Shown piece after piece: positions 1-6,869 of a stretch of 7,131 nt of DNA. Below the pieces are notes generated by a model that did no database searches, was not told the DNA's origin, and was given only the letters and a program-made list of their open reading frames with translations. Within the stretch, counting starts at the first letter, position 1; every line of letters starts with the position of its first letter. The DNA comes from Actinobacteria bacterium UBA4719 (GTDB lineage: Bacteria > Actinomycetota > Actinomycetes > Actinomycetales > Dermatophilaceae). Both the position numbers and the translations under genes were made by a program. Where the stretch lies: positions 1 through 7,131 of the forward strand of contig DHJN01000237.1 of the NCBI GenBank assembly GCA_002404345.1. The letters run 5' to 3'.

Positions 1-2
1 TG

Positions 3-2036
3 GTCGCCTATACCCGCCAGAACAGTGACGGCAGCGTTCAGCTGCTGCAGATCGAGGGCGACCCCGACAGTCCTGTCAACGAGGGCCGCCTCTGTCCGAA
101 AGGGGCCACGGCGATGCAGCTAGCGGTTTCGCCTCGCCGCGTCGAATCACCGCAGTACCGCGCTCCCGGGGCGACCGGCTGGACAAACGTCTCGTGGGAT
201 TTCGTCCTGGGCAAGATCGCCCAGAACATCAAGGCGTCGCGCGACGCCACCTTCGTGACCACGGACGGAAACGGCAACACCGTCAACCGCTGCGAGGGCA
301 TCGCCTTCGCGGGCGGCGCCGCGTTCAGCTCAGAAGAGGGCTACTTCGCCACCAAGCTGATGCGCGGCCTGGGACTGGTACACCTAGAACAACAGGCCAG
401 GGTTTGACACGGCCCCACGGTGGTCAGTTTGGCCGCCACATTCGGAAGGGGAGCGATGACAAACCACTGGCGCGACATCAAGAACACTGACCTCATCCTC
501 ATCAACGGCGCCAACCCCGCCGAGGCGCACCCGGTCGGCTTTCAATGGTTCATGCGCGCGAAGCTCGATCGCGGCGCCAAGATCATCCACGCCGACCCCC
601 GCTTCACCCGTACCTCGGCGGTCGCAGACATGTATCTGCGCATACGTACGGGCAGTGACGTGGCGTACTTCGGCGGCCTCATCAACCACGTCATGCAGAA
701 CAACCTCTTCCACGACGAGTACGTGCGCAATTACACAAATGCGTCATTCATCGTCAAGCAGGGGTTTGATTTCAAGGACGGGCTCTTCTCGGGTTACGAC
801 CCCGCCAAGCGCACATACGACATCAGCAGCTGGAGCTACGAGGTCGGCACCAACGGATTCGCCAAGCGTGACATGACCCTCCAGCACGAGCGGTCGGTCT
901 TCCAGCTCATGAAGGCGCACTACTCGCGCTATACGCCGGATATCGTGTCGAGCATCACGGGAATCCCGGTCGACGAATTCAACCAGGTCGCGGACCTGGT
1001 CGGCCAGATGGGGAAGCCGGACAAGGTAATGACCATCGTCTACGCAGTCGGCTTGACGCACCACACCACCGGTGGACAGCTCATCCGCTCGGGCTCCGTC
1101 CTCCAACTTCTGCTGGGCAACATGGGCCGGCCGGGGGGCGGCATGAACGCAGAGCGTGGCCACGCCAACATCCAGGGCAACACCGACCATGCCATCTCGT
1201 GGGAGATCCTTCCCGGATACCTGAAGATCCCAGCGCCCGGCCAGAAGAACCTGGACGACTACGTGGCCCAGAGCGCACCCAAGAAGTCGGATCCCAACTC
1301 ATGGAACTTCTTCGGCACGAACTACCGCAAGTTCATTGTCAGCACGCTCAAGGCGTGGTACGGCGAAGCCGCGACCAAGGCCAACGAGTTCGCGTTCGAT
1401 TATGTGCCCAAGCCGGGACAGAACTCGTCGTGGATGTCGATCTTCGACCAGGCGCTGAAGGGAAAGATGGAGGGCCTGATCCTGTCGGGCATGACCGCCG
1501 CCAGCATCGGCCCGGATTCCAACCAGGTGCAGCAGGCCCTCTCCAAGCTCAAATGGCTGGTGGTCATGGACCCGCTGCCGACGACCAGCTCAGAGTTCTG
1601 GCACGCGCCCGGGACCGATGCAAGCCAGGTCAAGACCGAAGTCTTCATGATCCCGACCACTCACTGGATCGAGAAGGACGGCTCATTCGTCAACAGCGGC
1701 CGCTGGTCGCAGTGGAAGGACCAGGTGCTTCCGCCCCATGGCCAGGCGAGGCACGACCACTGGGTCCTGAGCGACATCTTCAACCGGGTGAAGGCTCTAT
1801 ACCAGCAGCAGGGAGGGAAATTCCCCGACCCGATCATGCACTTGACCTTCGACTACAAAGACCCGCTGAAGCCGGAGCTGGACGAGATCGCCAAGGAGAT
1901 CAACGGCAAGGATCTGTCGACGGGCGGGCAGATGACCAGCTTCGCCAAGCTGAAGGACGACGGCACGACCACCACCGGCGGACTGGATCTACACCGGCAG
2001 CTACCTGGACTCTGGGAACCTCATGAAGCGTCGTAG
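3..2036 (+). CDS. fdnG: Selenocysteine-containing formate dehydrogenase-N type alpha (catalytic) subunit, 5'-partial, frameshifted near its 3' end
   Basis: Catalytic subunit of a respiratory formate dehydrogenase, oxidising formate to CO2 at a bis-MGD Mo/W centre. The frame is open from base 3 and continues through an in-frame TGA at 405-407, in the context ARV-U-HGPTV that marks the selenocysteine of E. coli FdnG/FdoG. Visible residue 31 is the last Cys of the N-terminal [4Fe-4S] site, followed by the conserved Lys (CPKG). The Tat signal and the first three cluster Cys must lie upstream; about 60 residues are missing, judging from Sec at visible residue 135 versus about 196 in E. coli. Downstream family blocks include FGRGAMTNHW, ANPAEAHPVGFQW, DPRFTRTSAVAD, LLLGNMGRPGGGMNAERGH and NSGRW. 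Homology in this frame stops at about 1980; the last 18 codons to the TAG at 2036 are out-of-frame read-through. The remaining protein continues in another frame from 1984 to 2871. The assignment is near certain; whether a whole protein is made depends on the frameshift. Confidence 0.95.
405..407 (+). other. In-frame UGA selenocysteine codon of the formate dehydrogenase alpha subunit
   Basis: TGA lies in frame between the open segments 3-404 and 408-2036. The flanking residues ARV and HGPTV match the active-site loop of Sec-type formate dehydrogenases, where Sec ligates Mo/W and the next residue is the catalytic His. Cys-type homologues have TGC or TGT here. Reading TGA as stop would cut the protein right at its active site, so recoding is the natural reading. 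It requires SelA, SelB, SelD and tRNA-Sec encoded elsewhere in the genome; none is in this window. Confidence 0.95.
408..437 (+). promoter_or_regulatory. Bacterial SECIS-like hairpin downstream of the Sec codon
   Basis: Directly after the TGA come 11 spacer bases and then a stem-loop. Bases 419-425 (ggtggtc) pair with 431-437 (ggccgcc) over seven base pairs, two of them G-U, closing a five-base loop AGTTT at 426-430. The 11-base spacing and the GU in the loop resemble the E. coli fdhF SECIS, which SelB binds to deliver Sec-tRNA. A lower stem is possible between cccc at 413-416 and gggg at 448-451. The pairing was read by eye; SelB binding is inferred. Confidence 0.8.
1980..1983 (+). other. 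One-base frameshift (apparent insertion) in the formate dehydrogenase alpha gene
   Basis: In the upstream frame the conserved block reads DGTTTTGG up to base 1982. The expected continuation, WIYTGSYLDSGNLMKRR, starts with TGG at 1984, leaving one extra base. E. coli FdnG has DGTTASSCWIYTGS, so the two align without a gap once one base among 1980-1983 is dropped. The new frame is blocked upstream by TGA at 1951-1953, and the old frame stops at 2034-2036, so the shift must fall between them. No recognisable slippery motif is visible, so an indel (sequence error or real mutation) fits better than programmed frameshifting. Confidence 0.88.
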
Positions 2037-2871
2037 CGGCATCCAGGACCCCGCGACGAACGACCCCACGGGCATGGGTTTCTACTCCAACTGGGCATGG
2101 AGTTGGCCGCTGAACCGTCGCGTGCTCTACAACCGGGCCTCCGCGGATCTCGACGGCAAGCCGTGGGATTCCGCACGGCCTGGGATCACCTGGAACGGGA
2201 CCAAGTGGGTCGGCGACGTGCCCGACTACCCGCCGACGATGGACCCCCATGATCCCAAGGCATGGCTGCCCTTCATCATGACCGGCGAGGGTGTCGGCCG
2301 GCTCTTCAGCAACGGGATGATCGACGGTCCGTTTCCCGAGCATTACGAGCCGGTCGAGTCGCCGGTGGCCAACCCGCTCCACGCCGATGTCTCGGCATCG
2401 CCGGTAGCCTTCCTTTACGACCAGGCTGCAGGGCGGCCGAGCCGCTTCGGAACCCCAAAGGAGTTCCCGTACATCGCCACCAGCTACCGGCTCACGGAGC
2501 ATGAGCACTACGTCACCCAGCATGTGCCGCACCTGGTGCAGCTGCAGCCAGAGCCCTTCGTCGAGTTGCCATGGGAGCTGGCCCAGGAAAAGAGCATCAA
2601 AACGGGGGACAAGGTCCGCGTCTCCTCCAAGCGTGGCAAGGTGGAGGTCCTGGCCGTGGTGACCAAACGACTCGGCCCGCTGACGGTCGCCGGGCAGAAG
2701 GTGTACCAGATTGGCATCCCAATCCACTGGGGTTACGTCGGCATTGCCGCCGATCGCGATCCAAGCCACGGCAGGTACTGGCTGGCCAACGCGCTCACGC
2801 CTTTCGTCGGCGATGCCAACTCGCGCACGCCCGAGTTCAAAGCCTTCCTCGTCAACCTGGAGAAGATGTGA
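2023..2871 (+). CDS. fdnG: Formate dehydrogenase alpha subunit, C-terminal part (continuation after frameshift)
   Basis: This is the C-terminal portion of the same catalytic subunit, including the molybdopterin-dinucleotide-binding C-terminal domain. Family homology starts at 1984 (WIYTGSY), before the first ATG at 2023, so this is a displaced piece rather than a separate gene. Matching blocks are SNWAWSWPLNRRVLYNRASA, GPFPEHYEP, NPLHADV, TSYRLTEH, KVRVSSKRGKVEV, GIPIHWGY and LTPFVGDANSRTPEFKAFLV, all as in E. coli FdnG through its C-terminus. Joined with the upstream part (660 plus 295 visible residues and about 60 outside the window), the total is close to the 1015 or so residues usual for the family. 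A weak GGGAA at 2014-2018 precedes ATG 2023, so independent translation of this 282-residue piece cannot be excluded, but it would lack part of the conserved sequence. Its TGA overlaps the ATG of fdhE by one base. Confidence 0.93.
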   Translation: MKRRSGIQDPATNDPTGMGFYSNWAWSWPLNRRVLYNRASADLDGKPWDSARPGITWNGTKWVGDVPDYPPTMDPHDPKAWLPFIMTGEGVGRLFSNGMIDGPFPEHYEPVESPVANPLHADVSASPVAFLYDQAAGRPSRFGTPKEFPYIATSYRLTEHEHYVTQHVPHLVQLQPEPFVELPWELAQEKSIKTGDKVRVSSKRGKVEVLAVVTKRLGPLTVAGQKVYQIGIPIHWGYVGIAADRDPSHGRYWLANALTPFVGDANSRTPEFKAFLVNLEKM

Positions 2872-3744
2872 TGGCACAGGCTGCCGTCGCCGCCGGGCTG
2901 TGGACGGAACGTCGTCGCCGGACCGCCGAGCTGCGGCGCCGACACATATTCGCGCGCGAGCTGCTGGACTTCTACGGCGCCCTTCTCGCCGTCCAGCAGG
3001 ATGCGTTTGACGACGCCAGGTCGGCCTCTCCACCAGTTGCAGGACTAATCGCATATGTTGCCGAGATGGTGGTGCCGGGCGTGGGTGGACGTGAGCGTCT
3101 CCGCCGGTCCCGTGAAGCTGCGCGACGCAGTGGCGCATCGCCTCGAGACTACCGACCCTCGCGACTTCGTCGCCGCCTGGATTCGGGGCGAAGACCAGGC
3201 CATGGTCGACCGTTACCTCGCGCGGGCGTCTGTTGGTCCGATTCTGGAAGCGTTGGGGCCCGAGGCAGCGGCATCCTGTATCGGAGTGCGCGACCAGCGC
3301 CACTGCCCGAGCTGTGGAGGACCTCCCCAGCTCAGCTACTTCGCCCTCCCCGGTGAAGACCTCGCCGCCGGCGGCCGTGTGCTCCTCTGCGCGCGCTGTC
3401 ACGACAGTTGGGGTTATGCCCGAATGACATGCCCTGGTTGCGGCGAGGACGCGAGCTCACGCCTCCCGATCTTCAATGAAGAAGGGACGACGTCCGGTGA
3501 GCGCGGGAGCGTCGTGCGCGGACTGCAAGGCAGGCTCGACCTGGGCGTTGCCGGGCACAAGGCCGTCTTCCCCAACATTAGGATCGAAGCGTGCGACACG
3601 TGCCGGCACTATCTGCTCAACATCGATCTCGCGGCGGACCTGGCGGCCGTCCCTGTCGTCGATGAATTGGCGGCCCTCCCACTCGACCTCTACGCGAGGG
3701 AACAGGGCTTCTCAAAGATCACGCCCAACCTGATGGGATTCTGA
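2871..3744 (+). CDS. fdhE: Formate dehydrogenase accessory protein FdhE, interrupted by a one-base frameshift
   Basis: FdhE is a cytoplasmic rubredoxin-like factor needed for producing active respiratory formate dehydrogenases; in E. coli it interacts with their catalytic subunits. Translation starts at ATG 2871, inside a TGATG overlap with the alpha gene and preceded by GGAGAAG at 2859-2865. Frame 1 gives 71 residues (MAQAAVAAGLWTERRRR to VVPGV, bases 2871-3083). After dropping one base it continues as VDVSVSAGPVKL from 3085 to the TGA at 3742-3744, giving about 290 residues against 309 in E. coli. The C-terminal half has the four diagnostic CxxC pairs, counted on the joined protein: C145/C148 (CPSC), C173/C176 (CARC), C187/C190 (CPGC) and C241/C244 (CDTC). 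The beta subunit gene begins three bases after the stop. As the sequence stands the product would be broken; ATG 3055 in the second frame gives only a C-terminal piece with a non-homologous start. Confidence 0.88.
3081..3086 (+). other. One-base frameshift (apparent insertion) in fdhE
   Basis: The first frame reads PGV up to GTG at 3081-3083; the FdhE sequence resumes as VDVSVSAGP with GTG at 3085. The extra base is a G within the run gtgggtgg, a short homopolymer context typical of indel errors. The downstream frame is closed upstream by TAA at 3046-3048, while the upstream frame runs on as arginine-rich out-of-frame sequence to a stop at 3354-3356. This is the second one-base insertion in the operon. 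Confidence 0.85.
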
Positions 3745-3747
3745 GCG

Positions 3748-4551
3748 ATGGCAACCACGATCAAGCCCGGCGAGTCGTACGGCTTTTTCACCGACACCAG
3801 CATCTGCATCGGATGCAAGGCCTGCGAGGTGGCATGCAAGGAGTGGAACCAGCTCGAGGGCCACGACGGCAAGTTCCTCGCCGACAGCTTCGACAACACG
3901 GGCCAGCTCGACGACCAGAACTGGCGCCATGTGAAGTTCATCGACAACGTGCCCGACCAGACGGTCGATGCCGGCAACGGCAAGGCCTGGCTGATGATGT
4001 CCGACGTCTGCAAGCACTGCAAGCACGCGAGCTGCATGGACGTCTGCCCGACGGGGGCCATCATCCGCACCGAGTTCAACACCGTCTTCATCCAGCAGGA
4101 CGCTTGCAACGGCTGCCGGAACTGCATCGCGGCCTGCCCGTACAGCGTCATCTCAATCAATCAAAAGACGGGTACGGCGCACAAGTGCACCCTTTGCTAC
4201 GACCGCCTTCAGGGCGGCCTGGAACCCGCCTGCTCCAAAGCATGCCCCACTCAGTCCATCCAGTTCGGGCCGCTTGCCGACCTCCAGAAGGCAGCCGACG
4301 TCCGCCTCGCCGCGCTTCACTCTCAGGGAGTCACGCAGGCCGAGCTGTACGGTCGCGACGACAAGGTTTACGGAGGGCTGAACGCCTTCTTCCTGCTCAT
4401 GGACAAGCCAGAGGCCTATGGGCTCCCGAACGCCGACAATGCCGGGCTGCCCAGCCGCAACAACGTGGGTGGGTACATCGGAGCGCTCGTAACCGCCGTG
4501 CTCGGCGTGATCGCGGGCATCGTCGCCTTCAGGCGGCGAGGAACATCCTGA
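3748..4551 (+). CDS. fdnH: Formate dehydrogenase iron-sulfur (beta) subunit with C-terminal membrane anchor
   Basis: Electron-transfer subunit carrying electrons from the catalytic subunit to the membrane subunit. The 267 residues contain four Cys-rich groups expected to hold four [4Fe-4S] clusters: CIGCKACEVAC (residues 20-30), a CKHC/CMDVCP group, CNGCRNCIAACP, and CTLC with CSKACP. The spacing matches FdnH/FdoH-type ferredoxin subunits. One hydrophobic helix lies near residues 241-262 (IGALVTAVLGVIAGIVAF) and is followed by RRR, as in E. coli FdnH. By the positive-inside rule the C-terminus is cytoplasmic, which places the cluster domain and the catalytic subunit outside the membrane, in keeping with a Tat-exported enzyme. 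It is a little shorter than E. coli FdnH (294 residues). The ATG lies three bases after the fdhE stop, and the TGA shares its last base with the start of the next gene. The reading frame is intact. Confidence 0.95.
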   Translation: MATTIKPGESYGFFTDTSICIGCKACEVACKEWNQLEGHDGKFLADSFDNTGQLDDQNWRHVKFIDNVPDQTVDAGNGKAWLMMSDVCKHCKHASCMDVCPTGAIIRTEFNTVFIQQDACNGCRNCIAACPYSVISINQKTGTAHKCTLCYDRLQGGLEPACSKACPTQSIQFGPLADLQKAADVRLAALHSQGVTQAELYGRDDKVYGGLNAFFLLMDKPEAYGLPNADNAGLPSRNNVGGYIGALVTAVLGVIAGIVAFRRRGTS

Positions 4552-5486
4552 TGTACCTCGCTGCGGAGCACTTCGTGCGAGCGCCGGGGTGGACGTGGTA
4601 CATCCTCGGCTACTTCTTCTTCGCAGGTCTCAGCGGCGGCTCTTATGCGCTCGCGACGCTTCTGCGCCTGGTTGGCGATGCGCGTGACGAAGCTGCGGCG
4701 AGGATCGGCTTCTACGTGAGCTTCCTGACGCTACTCGTCTGTCCGGTGCTACTGACCGCCGACCTCGGAGTCTGGACGAGGTTCTGGCACATGCTGGTCA
4801 ATGTCACACCCGGCGACTCCAGCCTCAACTTCACGTACGGGTCGCCAATGTCGGTTGGCGTATGGGCGCTGTTCGTCTTCGGCTTGTTCACAACAGTGTC
4901 TGCCTTGGAGGCGTTCGTGCTCGACAGACGCGCGCGCAGCACCTCCTCAGACGGGCCCGCCCGACCGCTGGGCGGCGTCTTGGGCCGCGGCTTCAACATC
5001 GCCGGCGGCATCCTCGCCCTGTTCTTCGCCTCCTATACAGGTGTCCTCCTCAGCGTCAGCAACCAGCCGATCTGGAGCGACACGTGGATGCTTGGCGGAC
5101 TGTTTCTCGCCTCCGGTCTGAGCGGCTCGGCGGCCCTGATTACGCTCCTCACGCGATATCGCGCAGATGCCGTGTTCAGCCTTGGTCGCCTCCACGAGGC
5201 GGACGGGTACTTCTCGATCCTGGAGCTCGTCCTGCTGGTGGCGTTCTTCGTGACGATCGCCGCGGCTGGGACCGCCGGGAGGACTCTGCCGTGGCTGCCT
5301 TTGTGGGTGCTCGCGCTCGCGGGCATCGGGTCGTCACTGGTGGCGGCGCGGGGACATATGCGTATCCGTCCCAGCGGCGGCTCGGCGGTCATCGCCCGCG
5401 CAGGTACCGACACACTGGTCGTATCTCTCCTCGTGCTGGTTGGGGTACTCGCGCTGCGCGCGGCGGTGATCTTCAGTGCCCAGTAG
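4551..5486 (+). CDS. nrfD: NrfD/PsrC-type polytopic membrane subunit of the formate dehydrogenase
   Basis: Membrane subunit expected to pass electrons from the beta subunit to membrane quinone. The 311-residue product has about eight hydrophobic helices, near residues 16-36, 51-70, 102-122, 146-167, 179-198, 218-240, 245-262 and 285-306, the layout of the NrfD/PsrC family. The first helix has GYFFFAGLSGGSYALA, close to the family's characteristic FxxGxxxGxxxL pattern. It does not resemble the four-helix, haem-binding cytochrome b subunit FdnI of E. coli. The start is ATG 4551, in a TGATG overlap with the beta gene and preceded by GAGGAA at 4538-4543, seven bases upstream. The 3' end overlaps mrp by 11 bases. 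Family membership is clear from hydropathy and motif; formate:quinone reductase partnership is inferred from the operon. Confidence 0.88.
   Translation: MYLAAEHFVRAPGWTWYILGYFFFAGLSGGSYALATLLRLVGDARDEAAARIGFYVSFLTLLVCPVLLTADLGVWTRFWHMLVNVTPGDSSLNFTYGSPMSVGVWALFVFGLFTTVSALEAFVLDRRARSTSSDGPARPLGGVLGRGFNIAGGILALFFASYTGVLLSVSNQPIWSDTWMLGGLFLASGLSGSAALITLLTRYRADAVFSLGRLHEADGYFSILELVLLVAFFVTIAAAGTAGRTLPWLPLWVLALAGIGSSLVAARGHMRIRPSGGSAVIARAGTDTLVVSLLVLVGVLALRAAVIFSAQ
5465..5469 (+). promoter_or_regulatory. Ribosome binding site for mrp, supports GTG start
   Basis: GGTGA lies six bases before GTG 5476, inside the last codons of the nrfD-type gene. No ATG is available before the conserved N-terminal domain begins, so this site supports the GTG start and translational coupling. 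Confidence 0.55.
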
Positions 5487-6564
5487 CGCGCCGCCCAGCT
5501 CGGATCAAGTCCTGGCAGCGCTGGCGGCGATCCAGGATCCGGACCTCGGTCGTGACGTGGTCAGCCTCGGCATGATCAAGGACCTGGTCGTTGGGGGCGA
5601 TGGCCGCGTGAGCTTCACGTTTGAGCTGACGACCCCGGCGTGCCCGGTTCGAGATCGCTTTCAAACCGCTGCGCGCAAGCTGGTCGGTGACCTTCCGGGC
5701 GTTACCGCGGTCGATCTGAAGATGACCGCGAACGTGCGCTCGGCTTTTGCCGGGCGGCCGCGGAGCCAGATCATCCCCGGGGTCAAGCAGGCGATCGCGG
5801 TCGCCTCTGGGAAGGGCGGGGTGGGCAAATCCACGGTGGCCATCAACCTGGCCTGTGCCTTGGGCATCAGCGGTGCCAGGGTCGGGCTACTGGACGCGGA
5901 CATCTACGGCCCTTCGATACCCGGGATGATGGGCGTCCAGGGCGAGCCGAAGGTGGTGGACCAGAAGCTGGTGCCGCTCGAAGCCTTCGGCATCAAGCTC
6001 ATGTCGATCGGCTTCCTGGCGGGCGCCGACAAGGCCATGGTCTGGCGCGGGCCCATGGTCTCGCGGGCGATCGAGCAGATGCTCACCGACGTTCACTGGG
6101 GCGACCTCGACTACCTCGTCATCGATCTACCACCAGGGACCGGCGACGCCTCGTTGACACTGGCGCAAGCGGTGCCTCTGAGCGGCGTCGCGATCGTCTG
6201 CACGCCTCAGGCTGCCGCGCTCAATATCGCGGTCAAAGCGCTGCAGATGTTTCGTGGCCTTAACGTCGCCCCGCTGGGCCTCGTGGAGAACATGAGCTGG
6301 TTCGTCTGCGGCCGATGCAGCGAGGAGCATCACATCTTCGACCACGGCGGAGCCGAGCGTGCCGCCCAGCGGCTGGGCGTCCCTTACCTTGGCGGCATCC
6401 CGCTGGAGAAGGCGATCCGCGAGGAGGCCGATCTGGGCGCCCCGGTGGTCGTCTCGCGTCCGGACACCGCCGGCGCCAAAGCATTCCGCGACGTTGCTTC
6501 CGCGATCGCCGCGCGGGTCTCCGTGCAGAGCTTTCGCCAGCTGCCGGTGATCAACGTTCGTTAG
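5476..6564 (+). CDS. mrp: Mrp/ApbC (NBP35-type) P-loop ATPase, iron-sulfur cluster carrier
   Basis: Cytoplasmic Mrp/ApbC proteins bind and transfer [4Fe-4S] clusters to target enzymes. The 362-residue protein has an N-terminal MIP18/DUF59 domain (about residues 8-90; QDPDLGRDVVSLGMI, with C56 in TTPACPVRD) followed by a ParA/MinD-like ATPase domain. Visible motifs are the deviant Walker A GKGGVGKS at 112-119, the switch-like DADIYGPSIPGMMG, the Walker B region VIDLPPGTGDASLTL, and a CxxC at C278/C281 (NMSWFVCGRC) that bridges the cluster in the dimer. The length is typical of the two-domain form. The start is GTG 5476, with GGTGA six bases upstream; it overlaps the previous gene by 11 bases. 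Its place as last gene of the operon suggests it helps load clusters into the formate dehydrogenase subunits; that role is inferred. Its end overlaps the convergent DUF6457-like gene by 14 bases. Confidence 0.95.
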   Translation: MPSSAPPSSDQVLAALAAIQDPDLGRDVVSLGMIKDLVVGGDGRVSFTFELTTPACPVRDRFQTAARKLVGDLPGVTAVDLKMTANVRSAFAGRPRSQIIPGVKQAIAVASGKGGVGKSTVAINLACALGISGARVGLLDADIYGPSIPGMMGVQGEPKVVDQKLVPLEAFGIKLMSIGFLAGADKAMVWRGPMVSRAIEQMLTDVHWGDLDYLVIDLPPGTGDASLTLAQAVPLSGVAIVCTPQAAALNIAVKALQMFRGLNVAPLGLVENMSWFVCGRCSEEHHIFDHGGAERAAQRLGVPYLGGIPLEKAIREEADLGAPVVVSRPDTAGAKAFRDVASAIAARVSVQSFRQLPVINVR

Positions 6565-6853
6565 GCGCTGCCGGGGTCTCCGCCTCCAACTCCTGGCGAA
6601 CTTCTTGAATGTAGGCGGCGACAGCTCCCTGATCCAGACCGGGTTTAGCGATCCGCATGCGCTCGGCCGCGACCCCGGCCATGAAGCATGAGAGCGGAGC
6701 GAATCGGCGTTCACGGGTGTGTGCCGCAACCCGCGCGAGCTCGAGCAACTCCAGTGCAACCCTGGGATCGAGCGAGGGCGCTTCGATCGACGCCTTTCGA
6801 CGGTGCGCTGCTGCCACCCAACGTCTGCCTAGCTCTTCAAAGAATTGATTCAT
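6551..6853 (-). CDS. Small DUF6457-like protein, function unknown
   Basis: A 100-residue soluble protein without membrane segments or Cys clusters. Residues 36-63 (LLELARVAAHTRER, then APLSCFMAGVA) resemble the core of the DUF6457 family, in which a LLDLARDVAH-like helix is followed by a APLT-F-LG stretch; this match is from memory. In actinobacteria that domain occurs alone or joined to MobA-like nucleotidyltransferases of molybdenum cofactor synthesis. The start is ATG with its first base at 6853, preceded by AGGTGA. Family position, a good ribosome binding site and adjacency to a molybdoenzyme operon support a real gene. A role in cofactor maturation of the formate dehydrogenase is only a hypothesis. 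It runs toward the operon and overlaps the mrp 3' end by 14 bases. Confidence 0.7.
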   Translation of the reverse strand: MNQFFEELGRRWVAAAHRRKASIEAPSLDPRVALELLELARVAAHTRERRFAPLSCFMAGVAAERMRIAKPGLDQGAVAAYIQEVRQELEAETPAAPNER

Positions 6854-6856
6854 GAC

Positions 6857-6862
6857 TCACCT
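6857..6862 (-). promoter_or_regulatory. Ribosome binding site of the DUF6457-like gene
   Basis: On the minus strand AGGTGA lies three bases before the ATG trinucleotide end of the 5' untranslated part (gtc, then ATG at 6853-6851). The spacing is short but the match to the anti-Shine-Dalgarno is good, and it favours this ATG as the start. Confidence 0.55.
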
Positions 6863-6869
6863 ATAGCTT

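Noticed and set aside
114..407. A separate 97-residue gene ending at TGA 407
   Set aside because: It is the N-terminal piece of the same alpha subunit, in the same frame, ending at the Sec codon.
1199..2026. A 275-codon open frame on the plus strand in another frame
   Set aside because: It overlaps conserved alpha subunit sequence and reads as Pro/Arg/Gly-rich out-of-frame translation.
420..2036. A gene starting at GTG 420
   Set aside because: The GTG is an internal Val codon of the alpha subunit; homology runs unbroken upstream through the TGA at 405-407, which is the selenocysteine codon.
1954..2036. Programmed ribosomal frameshift in the alpha gene
   Set aside because: No slippery heptamer, no RF2-like stop context and no evident stimulatory element at the join; a plain one-base indel explains it, and a similar indel occurs in fdhE.
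1900..3402. A 500-codon open frame on the minus strand
   Set aside because: It lies antisense to well-recognised fdnG and fdhE sequence, has Arg/His-rich low-information composition and no family resemblance; a long antisense frame is common in GC-rich DNA.
3055..3744. FdhE starting at ATG 3055
   Set aside because: The first residues (MLPRWWCRAW) are not FdhE-like, while the other frame from 2871 gives a proper FdhE N-terminus that joins at 3084; the ATG is a by-product of the frameshift.
6127..6759. A 210-codon minus-strand open frame over the end of mrp and the DUF6457-like gene
   Set aside because: It is antisense to conserved mrp motifs and out of frame with the better supported 6551-6853 gene, which has a ribosome binding site and a family match.
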